Position numbers and translations under genes: made by a program. Below the pieces are notes generated by a model that was not told the origin of the DNA, searched no databases, and worked only from the letters and a program-made list of their open reading frames with translations. Positions 1-6,649 of a stretch of 13,970 nt of DNA are shown here, piece after piece (the stretch's first letter is position 1; each line of letters starts with the position of its first letter). The DNA is taken from contig CAJLXA010000042.1 in the NCBI GenBank assembly GCA_905210485.1, positions 1-13,970 on the forward strand. Direction: 5' to 3'. This stretch comes from an uncultured Eubacteriales bacterium. GTDB lineage: Bacteria > Bacillota > Clostridia > Oscillospirales > CAG-272.

Positions 1-85
1 CTAGCTCGCCCTTCTTTCTTTGCTAAAGCTTCTTTTCTTCCCCCGGTATAACCGGTGGTTTTCTTCTACGCCTAAAGACGGCAAT
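1..85. other. Left-edge stretch without a recognisable gene
   Basis: This pyrimidine-rich stretch has no supportable gene. A short inverted repeat (CCGGT at 43-47, ACCGG at 51-55, 3-base loop) followed by a T-rich run could be a weak terminator for a plus-strand gene beyond the left edge. Its stem is only five pairs, so I do not call it separately. Confidence 0.4.
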
Positions 86-120
86 AAAAAGCACCGCGGA
101 GTTGTCTCCGCGGTGCTTTT
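86..120 (-). terminator. Rho-independent terminator, probably bidirectional
   Basis: A perfect 11-bp stem (91-101 pairs with 106-116) closes a 4-base loop, TTGT. Five A residues at 86-90 become a U-tract when read on the minus strand, and four T residues at 117-120 serve the plus strand. It lies 18 bases past the stop codon of the minus-strand gene at 135-647, so it most likely ends that transcript. It could also stop plus-strand transcription entering from the left. Confidence 0.9.
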
Positions 121-134
121 CTGTCACTGACGCA

Positions 135-647
135 TTACACGCCGGCCGCACAGGCATTTTCGTCGTTTTCAACGGGAATCACTTCTTCGCCCGTAAAATC
201 GGTAATGACGGTATCCATATATCCTTTAAGGTAGAATACCGAAAGCCGGATATCCTCCGCCAACTCTTCCGCATCGGCGGCGGACAAAGAAAAATCCAGC
301 GTATAATCGGGGTCAACGCCGAGCACGTTCGGCATTGTTCCCACGATGGCGTAACTGTCGTCCGCGTCTGCAACAAACAGTTTGACAGGCGACGCGCCCT
401 CGTTATACTTATTGCAGAAAAGAAAGACCTCTTCTTCGGTCGTATCGGCCTTATCGACATAAAAGGTCATCTCACTGTAATATCCGTCCCGTCTGACGAA
501 AATATCGGTCACCGCTTCGGATTGCCATTCTTTTTCCTCCGCGGGACGAAGCGTCATGACAAATCCGTTTTCGTCCTCCGTGAATTCAAAGCCGATATAG
601 CGGAAAAATCCGAATGAACGCAAAAGCGCGTTTTCCAGTTGTTTCAT
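135..647 (-). CDS. Small acidic protein of unknown function, possibly YbjN-like
   Basis: I chose the ATG at 647 (170 residues). An in-frame TTG at 659 overlaps the Shine-Dalgarno sequence GGGAGG (652-657), which sits 4 bases before the ATG, so the TTG is very unlikely to be used. The protein is soluble and acidic with no signal peptide or membrane segment. The order of elements is an N-terminal helix, a stretch of beta-strands, a segment with paired N residues (CNKYNEG), further strands and a helix rich in A, E and D. This recalls the YbjN/type III secretion chaperone-like fold, but that is inference from pattern only. The C-terminus (FTGEEVIPVENDENACAAGV) looks like a flexible acidic tail. 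The gene lies 93 bases after the TIM-barrel/AMP-ligase gene, has a possible promoter of its own at 693-720 and is followed by a strong terminator. No specific function can be given. Confidence 0.8.
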   Translation of the reverse strand: MKQLENALLRSFGFFRYIGFEFTEDENGFVMTLRPAEEKEWQSEAVTDIFVRRDGYYSEMTFYVDKADTTEEEVFLFCNKYNEGASPVKLFVADADDSYAIVGTMPNVLGVDPDYTLDFSLSAADAEELAEDIRLSVFYLKGYMDTVITDFTGEEVIPVENDENACAAGV

Positions 648-651
648 ATAG

Positions 652-657
652 CCTCCC
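652..657 (-). promoter_or_regulatory. Ribosome binding site that fixes the start of the 135-647 gene
   Basis: On the minus strand this reads GGGAGG, four bases upstream of ATG 647. It overlaps the alternative TTG start at 659 and so excludes it. Confidence 0.75.
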
Positions 658-692
658 AACCTGCCGCCAAACGCGCGACAGTCATTTTTAAC

Positions 693-720
693 AGTATATC
701 CCCCACGCGGGCATGGTCAT
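693..720 (-). promoter_or_regulatory. Candidate sigma-70-type promoter for the small gene at 135-647
   Basis: Read on the minus strand, ATGACC (715-720; four of six matches to TTGACA) is followed after 16 bases by TATACT (693-698; five of six matches to TATAAT). Transcription would start near 686, giving a leader of about 40 bases. No terminator-like hairpin with a T-run is visible between the upstream gene and this site, so read-through from the operon is also possible. Confidence 0.45.
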
Positions 721-740
721 TCGCCGTCTGCGGAAAATCT

Positions 741-3071
741 TCATTCTTCCGTAACGGCGATTTTTTTCGGAACCGAAAAGCGTGACAGCCGTTTTACCGT
801 ATACCGTATCAGTTCCTCTTCCGTCGGCGGATTCTCCTTTTTTACCGTAGCGGCGGCCGTCAGTTCATACCCGTAGACTGCGTCGGGCACCGGAGTGACG
901 GTAACCGTTTTCACGGAAGGATGCGCTTCTATACACTTCCGCAAAACGGCGGTCGCCGGTTCGTCGTACCCGTGCGTTACGCGGGAACCGTCCGTTTTCA
1001 CGAGACGGTCGCCGTCCTCGTCGCAAACGGCATAGAACGTGCTTTCGTACACGCCGTCCGACAGAACGCGCGCGGTTTTCTCCGCATTTCTGTAATACCC
1101 GCAAAAAGGCGCCATCGCACGCACAAACAGTTTTCCGTCTTCTCCGAGGCGGCAGGCATTGCCGGCAACCGGACGCGCGCCGCTTTTCCGGCTTTCTTCA
1201 TTTCCTGCAATATCCGACATGAACAGAATCCCGGCCGTTTCTTTTTCGCCGTAGGCGGTGCAGAGTTCGGGAATCGGCATTTCCGAAAAAATCCTGTCCC
1301 TTGCCTTGCCGTCAAACGGCGGATTTATCAGAATTCCCGCGCGTAAAGACGAAAGATCGGTGAGCGGAAAATCCGGGTGCGCCATTACCGAAAGAAAGGT
1401 CGGCGCATATCCCGGAAAAACCGTAATGCGCTCGTAGGCAATCAGCGAAAGCGCCGCTTTCGGCGCAAAATACGGCAAAGGACAAAGCGTGGCGCCGTGC
1501 GTCAGCGCGGCAATCACCGTTCCGGACAGCGAAAGAACGTCGTATGCCGGAGCGGCAAGCATAACGCGGTCAGCCGTCGAAAGGTCGCATCGGTCGCCCG
1601 CGCTTTTCCCCGCGTTGAGCAAAGCTCCGCCCGACAGCATCACAGCGCAGACATCACCGTCGAAGCGGTAGGTCGGCACCATCAGCAAAACGTCTTCCGG
1701 CGAAACGGCAACCGCCATACGGCGTACTTCGTCTTCCGGCGTTGCGTCCGTAAGATCATCTATGTCTCCGTAGGCATAACAGCCTTTTTTACGGAATCCC
1801 ACCGTCATAATGTGCCGTAAAAAAGGCAGAGCGGGATTATGGAGCGGCATGTCGGCGTCGTTTTTACCGAGTTCCGGGAAAGCGGCCGCCAAGGCAGATA
1901 CGTACGAAACGTCGCCGAAACCGTTTGCCGTAATCAGGAGTTCGGCGTCGGTTGCGCGGAGACAGGACACCGCCTCCTCCGCCTTCATCAGAGTGGGAAG
2001 CGGCACCGTTATCGCGCCGATCATCGCCGCGGCAAACAGAGCCTTGAAGAAAACGAGATCATTCGGCAACCAGAGCGCGATCCGCGATCCGCGCCCGATA
2101 CCGAGCGTCACAAACGCGCGCGCCATACGTTCCGCTTCCTCACAGAATACATTATACGAACAGTTATCGGCGGCGGTCGCAAAGGAAAACGCCGTCTGAT
2201 CGGGAAAACGTTCCGCCACTTTTTGCAAAGCGCCGAAAAGCGTCTCTTTCAGAAAACTGTCTTTCGGGAACACGTAATACCCCGTGCGCGTGCGGTTCGG
2301 AAACGCGCTCTGCTCATTTGCCGTATATCCCAGTTTGCGGGTCATCACGCTTTCGTAATGCGTCACGATCGCCGACATGTCCGACAGGCCGGGCAGCCAG
2401 TCGGGCGAAAAATCGAGCGCAAGATCGCCCGCATAAGCCAAAGCGCGGAGAGCCGCGACCACCTCCGCCAGCGGCAGGTCTCCCTCTCCCGTAAGTTCAT
2501 GCGCGGACGCGTCTCCCCGCTTCCCGTCCGACAGCGCGACATAGCGGATAAACGCGCCGAGGCGGGACGCCGTGTCGGAGGGGGATTCCCCGCTGAGAAG
2601 ACAGGTTCCGCGCACGTCCCACGCCGCGCCGAGACGGCTGTCGGCAAACGAAGAAAGAAGCGTATAGAGTTTCACGCTGTCAGAATAAGCGCCGTCGGAG
2701 ATCAGAAGAAAAGCGATTTTCCGTTCGCACTTCACCGACAGCAAAGCGCGCAGTCTTTCTTTCACGGCAGACTCATCGCCGATATCCGTGTGAAGCAAAA
2801 GATAGGGCGACGAATAGTCGACGGCGGCGCGAAGCGCGGCCATGACCCCGGAAAGCGGCGCGGAAACAAAATCACCGCCGAACCCTACGGCGGCAATGCG
2901 GCTTTTCGCCTTCATCAGCCGACGGCGGCGGACGGAGCGAAGAAGCGGTTCCGCCTCTTCCGAAAAGACATCAAACGGTATAATATCACCGACGCGGCTG
3001 TCTTCCACGATACGGAGGCAATCCTCAAAAGAAAGCCGTGATACATAACGCGTCGAAAAAGCAAGTTTCAT
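741..3071 (-). CDS. Fusion of an isomerase-like TIM barrel and a degenerate AMP-dependent ligase-like domain
   Basis: The protein is about 776 residues. Residues 1-245 resemble the xylose-isomerase/AP-endonuclease-2 TIM barrel (GEGDLPLAEVVAALRAL, then LALDFSPDW). Residues 265 to the end follow the adenylate-forming (acyl-CoA synthetase) family: RGSRIALWLPNDLVFFKALF, AAPAYDVLSLSGTVIAALTHGATL, TAYGEKETAG, VTPVPDAVYGYE. Key positions are lost. The barrel has DVRG where family members have a His after the Asp, VALSDG in place of VHxKD, and Asp for the Glu near 220. In the ligase part the P-loop (TSGTTGxPKG) is replaced by VPTYRFDGDVCAVML (about 465-479), the TGD motif reads STF, and the protein ends at VPKKIAVTEE before the catalytic lysine motif. 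It starts 1 base after the upstream stop codon, with a GAGGAG site inside that gene, so translation is coupled. The reading frame is intact over its whole length, so it is not a decayed gene. Chemistry and substrate are unknown, and a non-catalytic role is my inference. Confidence 0.85.
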   Translation of the reverse strand: MKLAFSTRYVSRLSFEDCLRIVEDSRVGDIIPFDVFSEEAEPLLRSVRRRRLMKAKSRIAAVGFGGDFVSAPLSGVMAALRAAVDYSSPYLLLHTDIGDESAVKERLRALLSVKCERKIAFLLISDGAYSDSVKLYTLLSSFADSRLGAAWDVRGTCLLSGESPSDTASRLGAFIRYVALSDGKRGDASAHELTGEGDLPLAEVVAALRALAYAGDLALDFSPDWLPGLSDMSAIVTHYESVMTRKLGYTANEQSAFPNRTRTGYYVFPKDSFLKETLFGALQKVAERFPDQTAFSFATAADNCSYNVFCEEAERMARAFVTLGIGRGSRIALWLPNDLVFFKALFAAAMIGAITVPLPTLMKAEEAVSCLRATDAELLITANGFGDVSYVSALAAAFPELGKNDADMPLHNPALPFLRHIMTVGFRKKGCYAYGDIDDLTDATPEDEVRRMAVAVSPEDVLLMVPTYRFDGDVCAVMLSGGALLNAGKSAGDRCDLSTADRVMLAAPAYDVLSLSGTVIAALTHGATLCPLPYFAPKAALSLIAYERITVFPGYAPTFLSVMAHPDFPLTDLSSLRAGILINPPFDGKARDRIFSEMPIPELCTAYGEKETAGILFMSDIAGNEESRKSGARPVAGNACRLGEDGKLFVRAMAPFCGYYRNAEKTARVLSDGVYESTFYAVCDEDGDRLVKTDGSRVTHGYDEPATAVLRKCIEAHPSVKTVTVTPVPDAVYGYELTAAATVKKENPPTEEELIRYTVKRLSRFSVPKKIAVTEE

Positions 3072-3072
3072 A

Positions 3073-4482
3073 TCACGTCTCCTCGTAAACGATCTTGTTC
3101 AGCGCACTGAGATAGGCGTGAATACTGGCCCCCACAATGTCGGTGGAAATACCGCTTCCGGCATAAAGGCGGCCGTCCGCGCGCAAACGTACAAGCGCGG
3201 ATCCGATTGCTTCGCGCCCCTCCGTCACCGACTGAATACGGAATTCGTCCAGCTCGTAATGGTGGCCCACAATCTGTTCGATCGCCCGGAAAGCGGCGTC
3301 GATCGGGCCGTCTCCTCCCGCGATGCCGGAGAGTTTTTCCCCGTTGCGGTCGAGTTCCACGGAAGCCGTGGCCGTAATGATGTTGCCGCTGTTTGTGACA
3401 TAACTCACAAGGCGATAGGTTTCGGGAACCTCCGCGGCCGACGTGGCGATGATGGCCTCCAGTTCGCGCCGCCCCACATGGCTCTTCTTTTCGGCGAGAG
3501 GGGAAAACGCCGCATAAACGCGTTTCATATCCTCCTCCGAAAGTTCGTAGCCGAGAGATTGCACCGCACGTTCCACATCGGAGAGATTGTCCCCCGGTGT
3601 CAGGCGGATCTCGTCGTCATCCCCGCCGTCCGCCGCTTCTTCGACATCCTCGTGAACGCCCGTTTTATCGAAGACCCGTTCCAGTCTTTTGACGGTATGC
3701 GACAATTCGGTCAGACGAAGCGGCGTGGTATAGCCGAGCGACCCGCCTTTCACACGAAGATAATGCGCGGCATTTTCAAGCGTCGGGAATCCCAGTTGCG
3801 GAACCGTGACCTTAACACCGTCCGCACCGGCGGAAAGCGCGGCCGCCGAAACGGCAAGCGCCATACCCATACCGTCCGAAATTTCAACGGACAGCACCAC
3901 GCTGTGCAGTTCGGGGAGTGCCTTATACAGATCGGCGATTTTCTTTTCACATTCCGCAGGCGTGATATGCCCCGTTGCGTCCGCTATCGTAACGCGTTCC
4001 GCTCCCGCTTTTACAGCGGTACGGATCATTTTCTCAAGAAATCCCGGTTCCGCGTTTGTGGCGTCGCACGCCGTGAACTCCACTTTGGGGCAAAGCGCGC
4101 GGGCGGCCGTTACCAATTCTTCGCAAAGAACGAGCATGGAGGGCGCTTTTTTATGGCAGGTATATTCCATGCGGATCGGAGAAACGGGAAGCATTACATG
4201 CAGAATCGGCGTTTTCGCCTCTTTCACGCACTCATATGCCGCCGCCACCGATTCGGGCGTATAACCGACCGCAATAACGACCGGCGCCGTTGTGGCCGTG
4301 GCGGCCGTCTTGGACAGAAGCCGGTCGGTGCGGCTGTCGCCGATCGGCGGCAATTCGATCGTATCGACGTGAAGACGTCCCACCGCGCGGCAGAATTCAA
4401 GTTTTTCCCGGAACGACAGCGTATTTTTTTTGTTCCCGGCACATTCGCGCAGGGTGATGTCCGATATACGGATCGTTTTCAT
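3073..4482 (-). CDS. 2-isopropylmalate synthase-like protein with altered active site and intact LeuA regulatory domain
   Basis: This 469-residue protein has the three-part layout of LeuA-type enzymes: an HMG-CoA-lyase-like TIM barrel (about 1-255), a linker/helical region (about 290-345) and a LeuA allosteric domain (about 355-467). The barrel keeps DITLRE (8-13), IEL (42-44), CDAT (139-142) and IADATGHITP (166-175). The catalytic sites have changed. The metal-binding HxH reads E200-I-S202, the RD of RDGEQ is R12-E13, the E of the fsaED motif is C139, and the GERAGN loop reads GFPTLEN. The regulatory domain is close to consensus (GDGPIDAAFRAIEQI; STDIVGASIHAYLSALNKI). A canonical Claisen condensation therefore looks unlikely, while binding of a branched-chain amino acid or related effector is plausible. 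It starts at ATG 4482 with AAAGGAG seven bases upstream and is coupled to the next gene. Citramalate- or homocitrate-synthase relatives are the alternative family labels. Confidence 0.85.
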   Translation of the reverse strand: MKTIRISDITLRECAGNKKNTLSFREKLEFCRAVGRLHVDTIELPPIGDSRTDRLLSKTAATATTAPVVIAVGYTPESVAAAYECVKEAKTPILHVMLPVSPIRMEYTCHKKAPSMLVLCEELVTAARALCPKVEFTACDATNAEPGFLEKMIRTAVKAGAERVTIADATGHITPAECEKKIADLYKALPELHSVVLSVEISDGMGMALAVSAAALSAGADGVKVTVPQLGFPTLENAAHYLRVKGGSLGYTTPLRLTELSHTVKRLERVFDKTGVHEDVEEAADGGDDDEIRLTPGDNLSDVERAVQSLGYELSEEDMKRVYAAFSPLAEKKSHVGRRELEAIIATSAAEVPETYRLVSYVTNSGNIITATASVELDRNGEKLSGIAGGDGPIDAAFRAIEQIVGHHYELDEFRIQSVTEGREAIGSALVRLRADGRLYAGSGISTDIVGASIHAYLSALNKIVYEET

Positions 4483-4544
4483 AGCGATACTCCTTTACAA
4501 AGTGGCATTATCATGCGGCGCAGGTCATTCACGCAATGCGAGCT

Positions 4545-5993
4545 TCAGTCGTCAAGATCGTATGCGTCGTGGATTCTGCTCCGCGCGTCTCCGAAAACAT
4601 AAACGGCAACGGCAAAGAACAGCAGTGTAAAGAAAAAGCACGGGATCCAGAACCAGCCGAACCGTTCGATGACAAGCGTGGCCTGACCGAGCGCGTCCTC
4701 GTTGACGGGAACGACTTCAGTCACACGGCGCAAAAAGACGTTGACCGCAGAGAAAACAGCGTCGAAAACCATCAGCACCGAAATGTTACGGAATCCCCTT
4801 CCGCATTCGCGGACGACCACCGTGTCCGTATGCGTAAGCACGCCGTCATTACGGCAGTATGCCAGCACGTCGCGCATAAGACGCATAAGATAACGGAACA
4901 GCAGTACGGCAAGCAACACGACAACGACAGTTTTAACGACGGTTGCCGCGGCAGAAAGCCGATACAGCCTGTCCGCCGCCCGTACACGTCCGAGATCGCC
5001 GGCGTCATACAGTCTGTCAAAACGCGTATGTACGATATATTCAAACAGTGAAACGACAAAGTAAAGACCGGTTACCGCCATGACCGGCCGGCTCCGTTTT
5101 CTGTCCGTACACGGGTAAAAAACGAGCAGAGCCGCAAAATAGGCAACGGCCGACAAAAAGTCCGGCAATATGTTGAATCCGTCAAGCGTTACGTCTATAG
5201 AGAAGAAAACGGCGAAAATAAGGCATACAAAACCGAGCGCCACACGGCGATAGCGGAACAGGCGCCTGCGATACGGACTCTGCACGCGTTCGGCGGCCGC
5301 ATCGGCAACGCAACGGCAAAACGCCTCGTCGCGCGACAGCGGCAGGAAATATATAAGGATCATGCGGCAGACTATAACGCCTGCGACAAGCGCGAGCAGG
5401 ATTGCCGCGATCAGAACGGGGGTATAGTAGTCGGAAAGCAACCTGCTTGCCGTTCCCTCCGCCGGATCGCGGATATCCAGATACAGGGCTTCGGGCAAAA
5501 ACGAGCACAGTCCGCGCACGATAAACAAAGCATAGGAAAAATACGCGAGATTTTCCGCGGGAAAACGTCCCCTTTCGGTTACGACATAACCCGCCGCCGG
5601 CACGTCTCTTTGCTCGGCAAGAGCCGCAAAAGCGGAAAAAAGATCCCGGAACGCAGAGATGGCGAAAATGAGGTCGAGAACCGCGTAAACCAATGCGAAA
5701 ACAGCGACGATGGATCGGTCGCCGACATGCGCGCTACGGATGGAGGTCACGATGAAAAGTGCGGGGATCCGCGACAACGCAAGGAAAAACATGCGGAGAA
5801 TACCGCGGAAAGCATCGTCAAAGGCGGGAATACCGTCCCGCAGAGGGCGCAGGGAGAGAAGGATCAGAAGATACCCGATCGCGTCGGGCAGAACGTCGAC
5901 CCCCTGTACCGTAGGATTCACAAGAAGCAGAAAGCCGATGAAGAACAGCGGCAACGAAAACGTATGACGGTGTTTACGGATTTCTTGATTCAT
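4545..5993 (-). CDS. Polytopic membrane protein with an internal repeat of a DxLPD motif
   Basis: This 482-residue protein is dominated by hydrophobic segments (about 10-12) separated by short, often Arg-rich loops. No enzyme motif is visible. Residues 20-48 contain NPTVQGVDVLPDAIGYLLIL, and residues 264-292 repeat the pattern as DVTLDGFNILPDFLSAVAYF, so the protein may have arisen by duplication of a half-size unit. The neighbouring gene at 6023-6649 carries a single copy. A second shared element, C-x(6)-P-x-x-D, occurs as CRMILIYFLPLSRD (209-222). The start at ATG 5993 is preceded by AAAGG about seven bases upstream. It lies 29 bases after the upstream membrane gene and 62 bases before the LeuA-like gene, which suggests one transcript from secA. 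I recall similar motifs only in uncharacterised clostridial membrane proteins, and I assign no function. Confidence 0.8.
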   Translation of the reverse strand: MNQEIRKHRHTFSLPLFFIGFLLLVNPTVQGVDVLPDAIGYLLILLSLRPLRDGIPAFDDAFRGILRMFFLALSRIPALFIVTSIRSAHVGDRSIVAVFALVYAVLDLIFAISAFRDLFSAFAALAEQRDVPAAGYVVTERGRFPAENLAYFSYALFIVRGLCSFLPEALYLDIRDPAEGTASRLLSDYYTPVLIAAILLALVAGVIVCRMILIYFLPLSRDEAFCRCVADAAAERVQSPYRRRLFRYRRVALGFVCLIFAVFFSIDVTLDGFNILPDFLSAVAYFAALLVFYPCTDRKRSRPVMAVTGLYFVVSLFEYIVHTRFDRLYDAGDLGRVRAADRLYRLSAAATVVKTVVVVLLAVLLFRYLMRLMRDVLAYCRNDGVLTHTDTVVVRECGRGFRNISVLMVFDAVFSAVNVFLRRVTEVVPVNEDALGQATLVIERFGWFWIPCFFFTLLFFAVAVYVFGDARSRIHDAYDLDD

Positions 5994-6022
5994 AACGTTC
6001 CTTTCTATTCCGGGGTTACGGT

Positions 6023-6649
6023 TTATTTTTTCCTTTTCCCGTCATCATGAACGGTTGGATCCGCCTTTGCGTTCTGCCCCCGGAGATCGTCGGGAAGCGT
6101 ATCGGACGGCAGGCAGATATAGCGGTAGCAGGAAAAGATCGTATAAGAATTCAGAAGCACCACGGCGAATCCGCATACCACGACGGGAATCGCGGCATGA
6201 ACCGCAAATTCGGTTGCGGACGGGAAATATGTGGGCAGTTCGAGAGCGGCCGCAAAAAGAAAATACAGAGCGGAAAAGAAACGGTTTCTGACCGCCGCAT
6301 TGCGGATTTCGGGAAGACCCGTTTCTTTTCCCAGCGATTCGATACCGCAGAACAAAGAAAGCGTGAAAAAGAGCTGCGTCAGTCTTTTGGCCACGGCAAA
6401 AGCGGAATTCCATGCGTCGGGGAGAGGCGCCGCTCCGAAAAAGGAGCGTGCCGTCAGATAAAATTCGGGAATACCGGGAATAAACAGGAGGAGCGCCGCG
6501 ATAAATGCCACGCGAAGTCCCCTGTTATAGACGCGGAGCGACAACATTCCGTATAAAATAAAGCAATAACCGAGCAGATTTGTCAGTCCGTCATAAACGC
6601 CGGGATTCAATAAAAACAGATACCCGACAAGAAGCGGCCCGAATCCCAT
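6023..6649 (-). CDS. Small polytopic membrane protein, one-copy relative of its downstream neighbour
   Basis: I chose ATG 6649 (208 residues). AAGGAG at 6655-6660 sits five bases upstream, and the A of the ATG is the last base of the secA stop codon (TGATG). A start at 6685 would lie deeper inside secA without a good ribosome site and would add a poor, Arg-rich leader. About six hydrophobic segments span residues 4-175, followed by a polar, charged tail ending in GKRKK. Residues 10-38 contain a single copy of the motif shared with the next gene (LFLLNPGVYDGLTNLLGYCF), and CYRYICLPSD near 177 matches its second shared element. Its overlap with secA implies translational coupling. A link to protein export is possible but rests on position only. 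Confidence 0.8.
   Translation of the reverse strand: MGFGPLLVGYLFLLNPGVYDGLTNLLGYCFILYGMLSLRVYNRGLRVAFIAALLLFIPGIPEFYLTARSFFGAAPLPDAWNSAFAVAKRLTQLFFTLSLFCGIESLGKETGLPEIRNAAVRNRFFSALYFLFAAALELPTYFPSATEFAVHAAIPVVVCGFAVVLLNSYTIFSCYRYICLPSDTLPDDLRGQNAKADPTVHDDGKRKK

Noticed and set aside
1839..3041. A 400-codon plus-strand frame opposite the TIM-barrel/AMP-ligase gene
   Set aside because: It is very Arg/His-rich, without motifs or a start context, as expected for an antisense shadow.
3118..4602. A 494-codon plus-strand frame opposite the LeuA-like gene
   Set aside because: It is a shadow frame of the same kind, with no ribosome site and no family resemblance, while the minus strand shows clear LeuA domain motifs.
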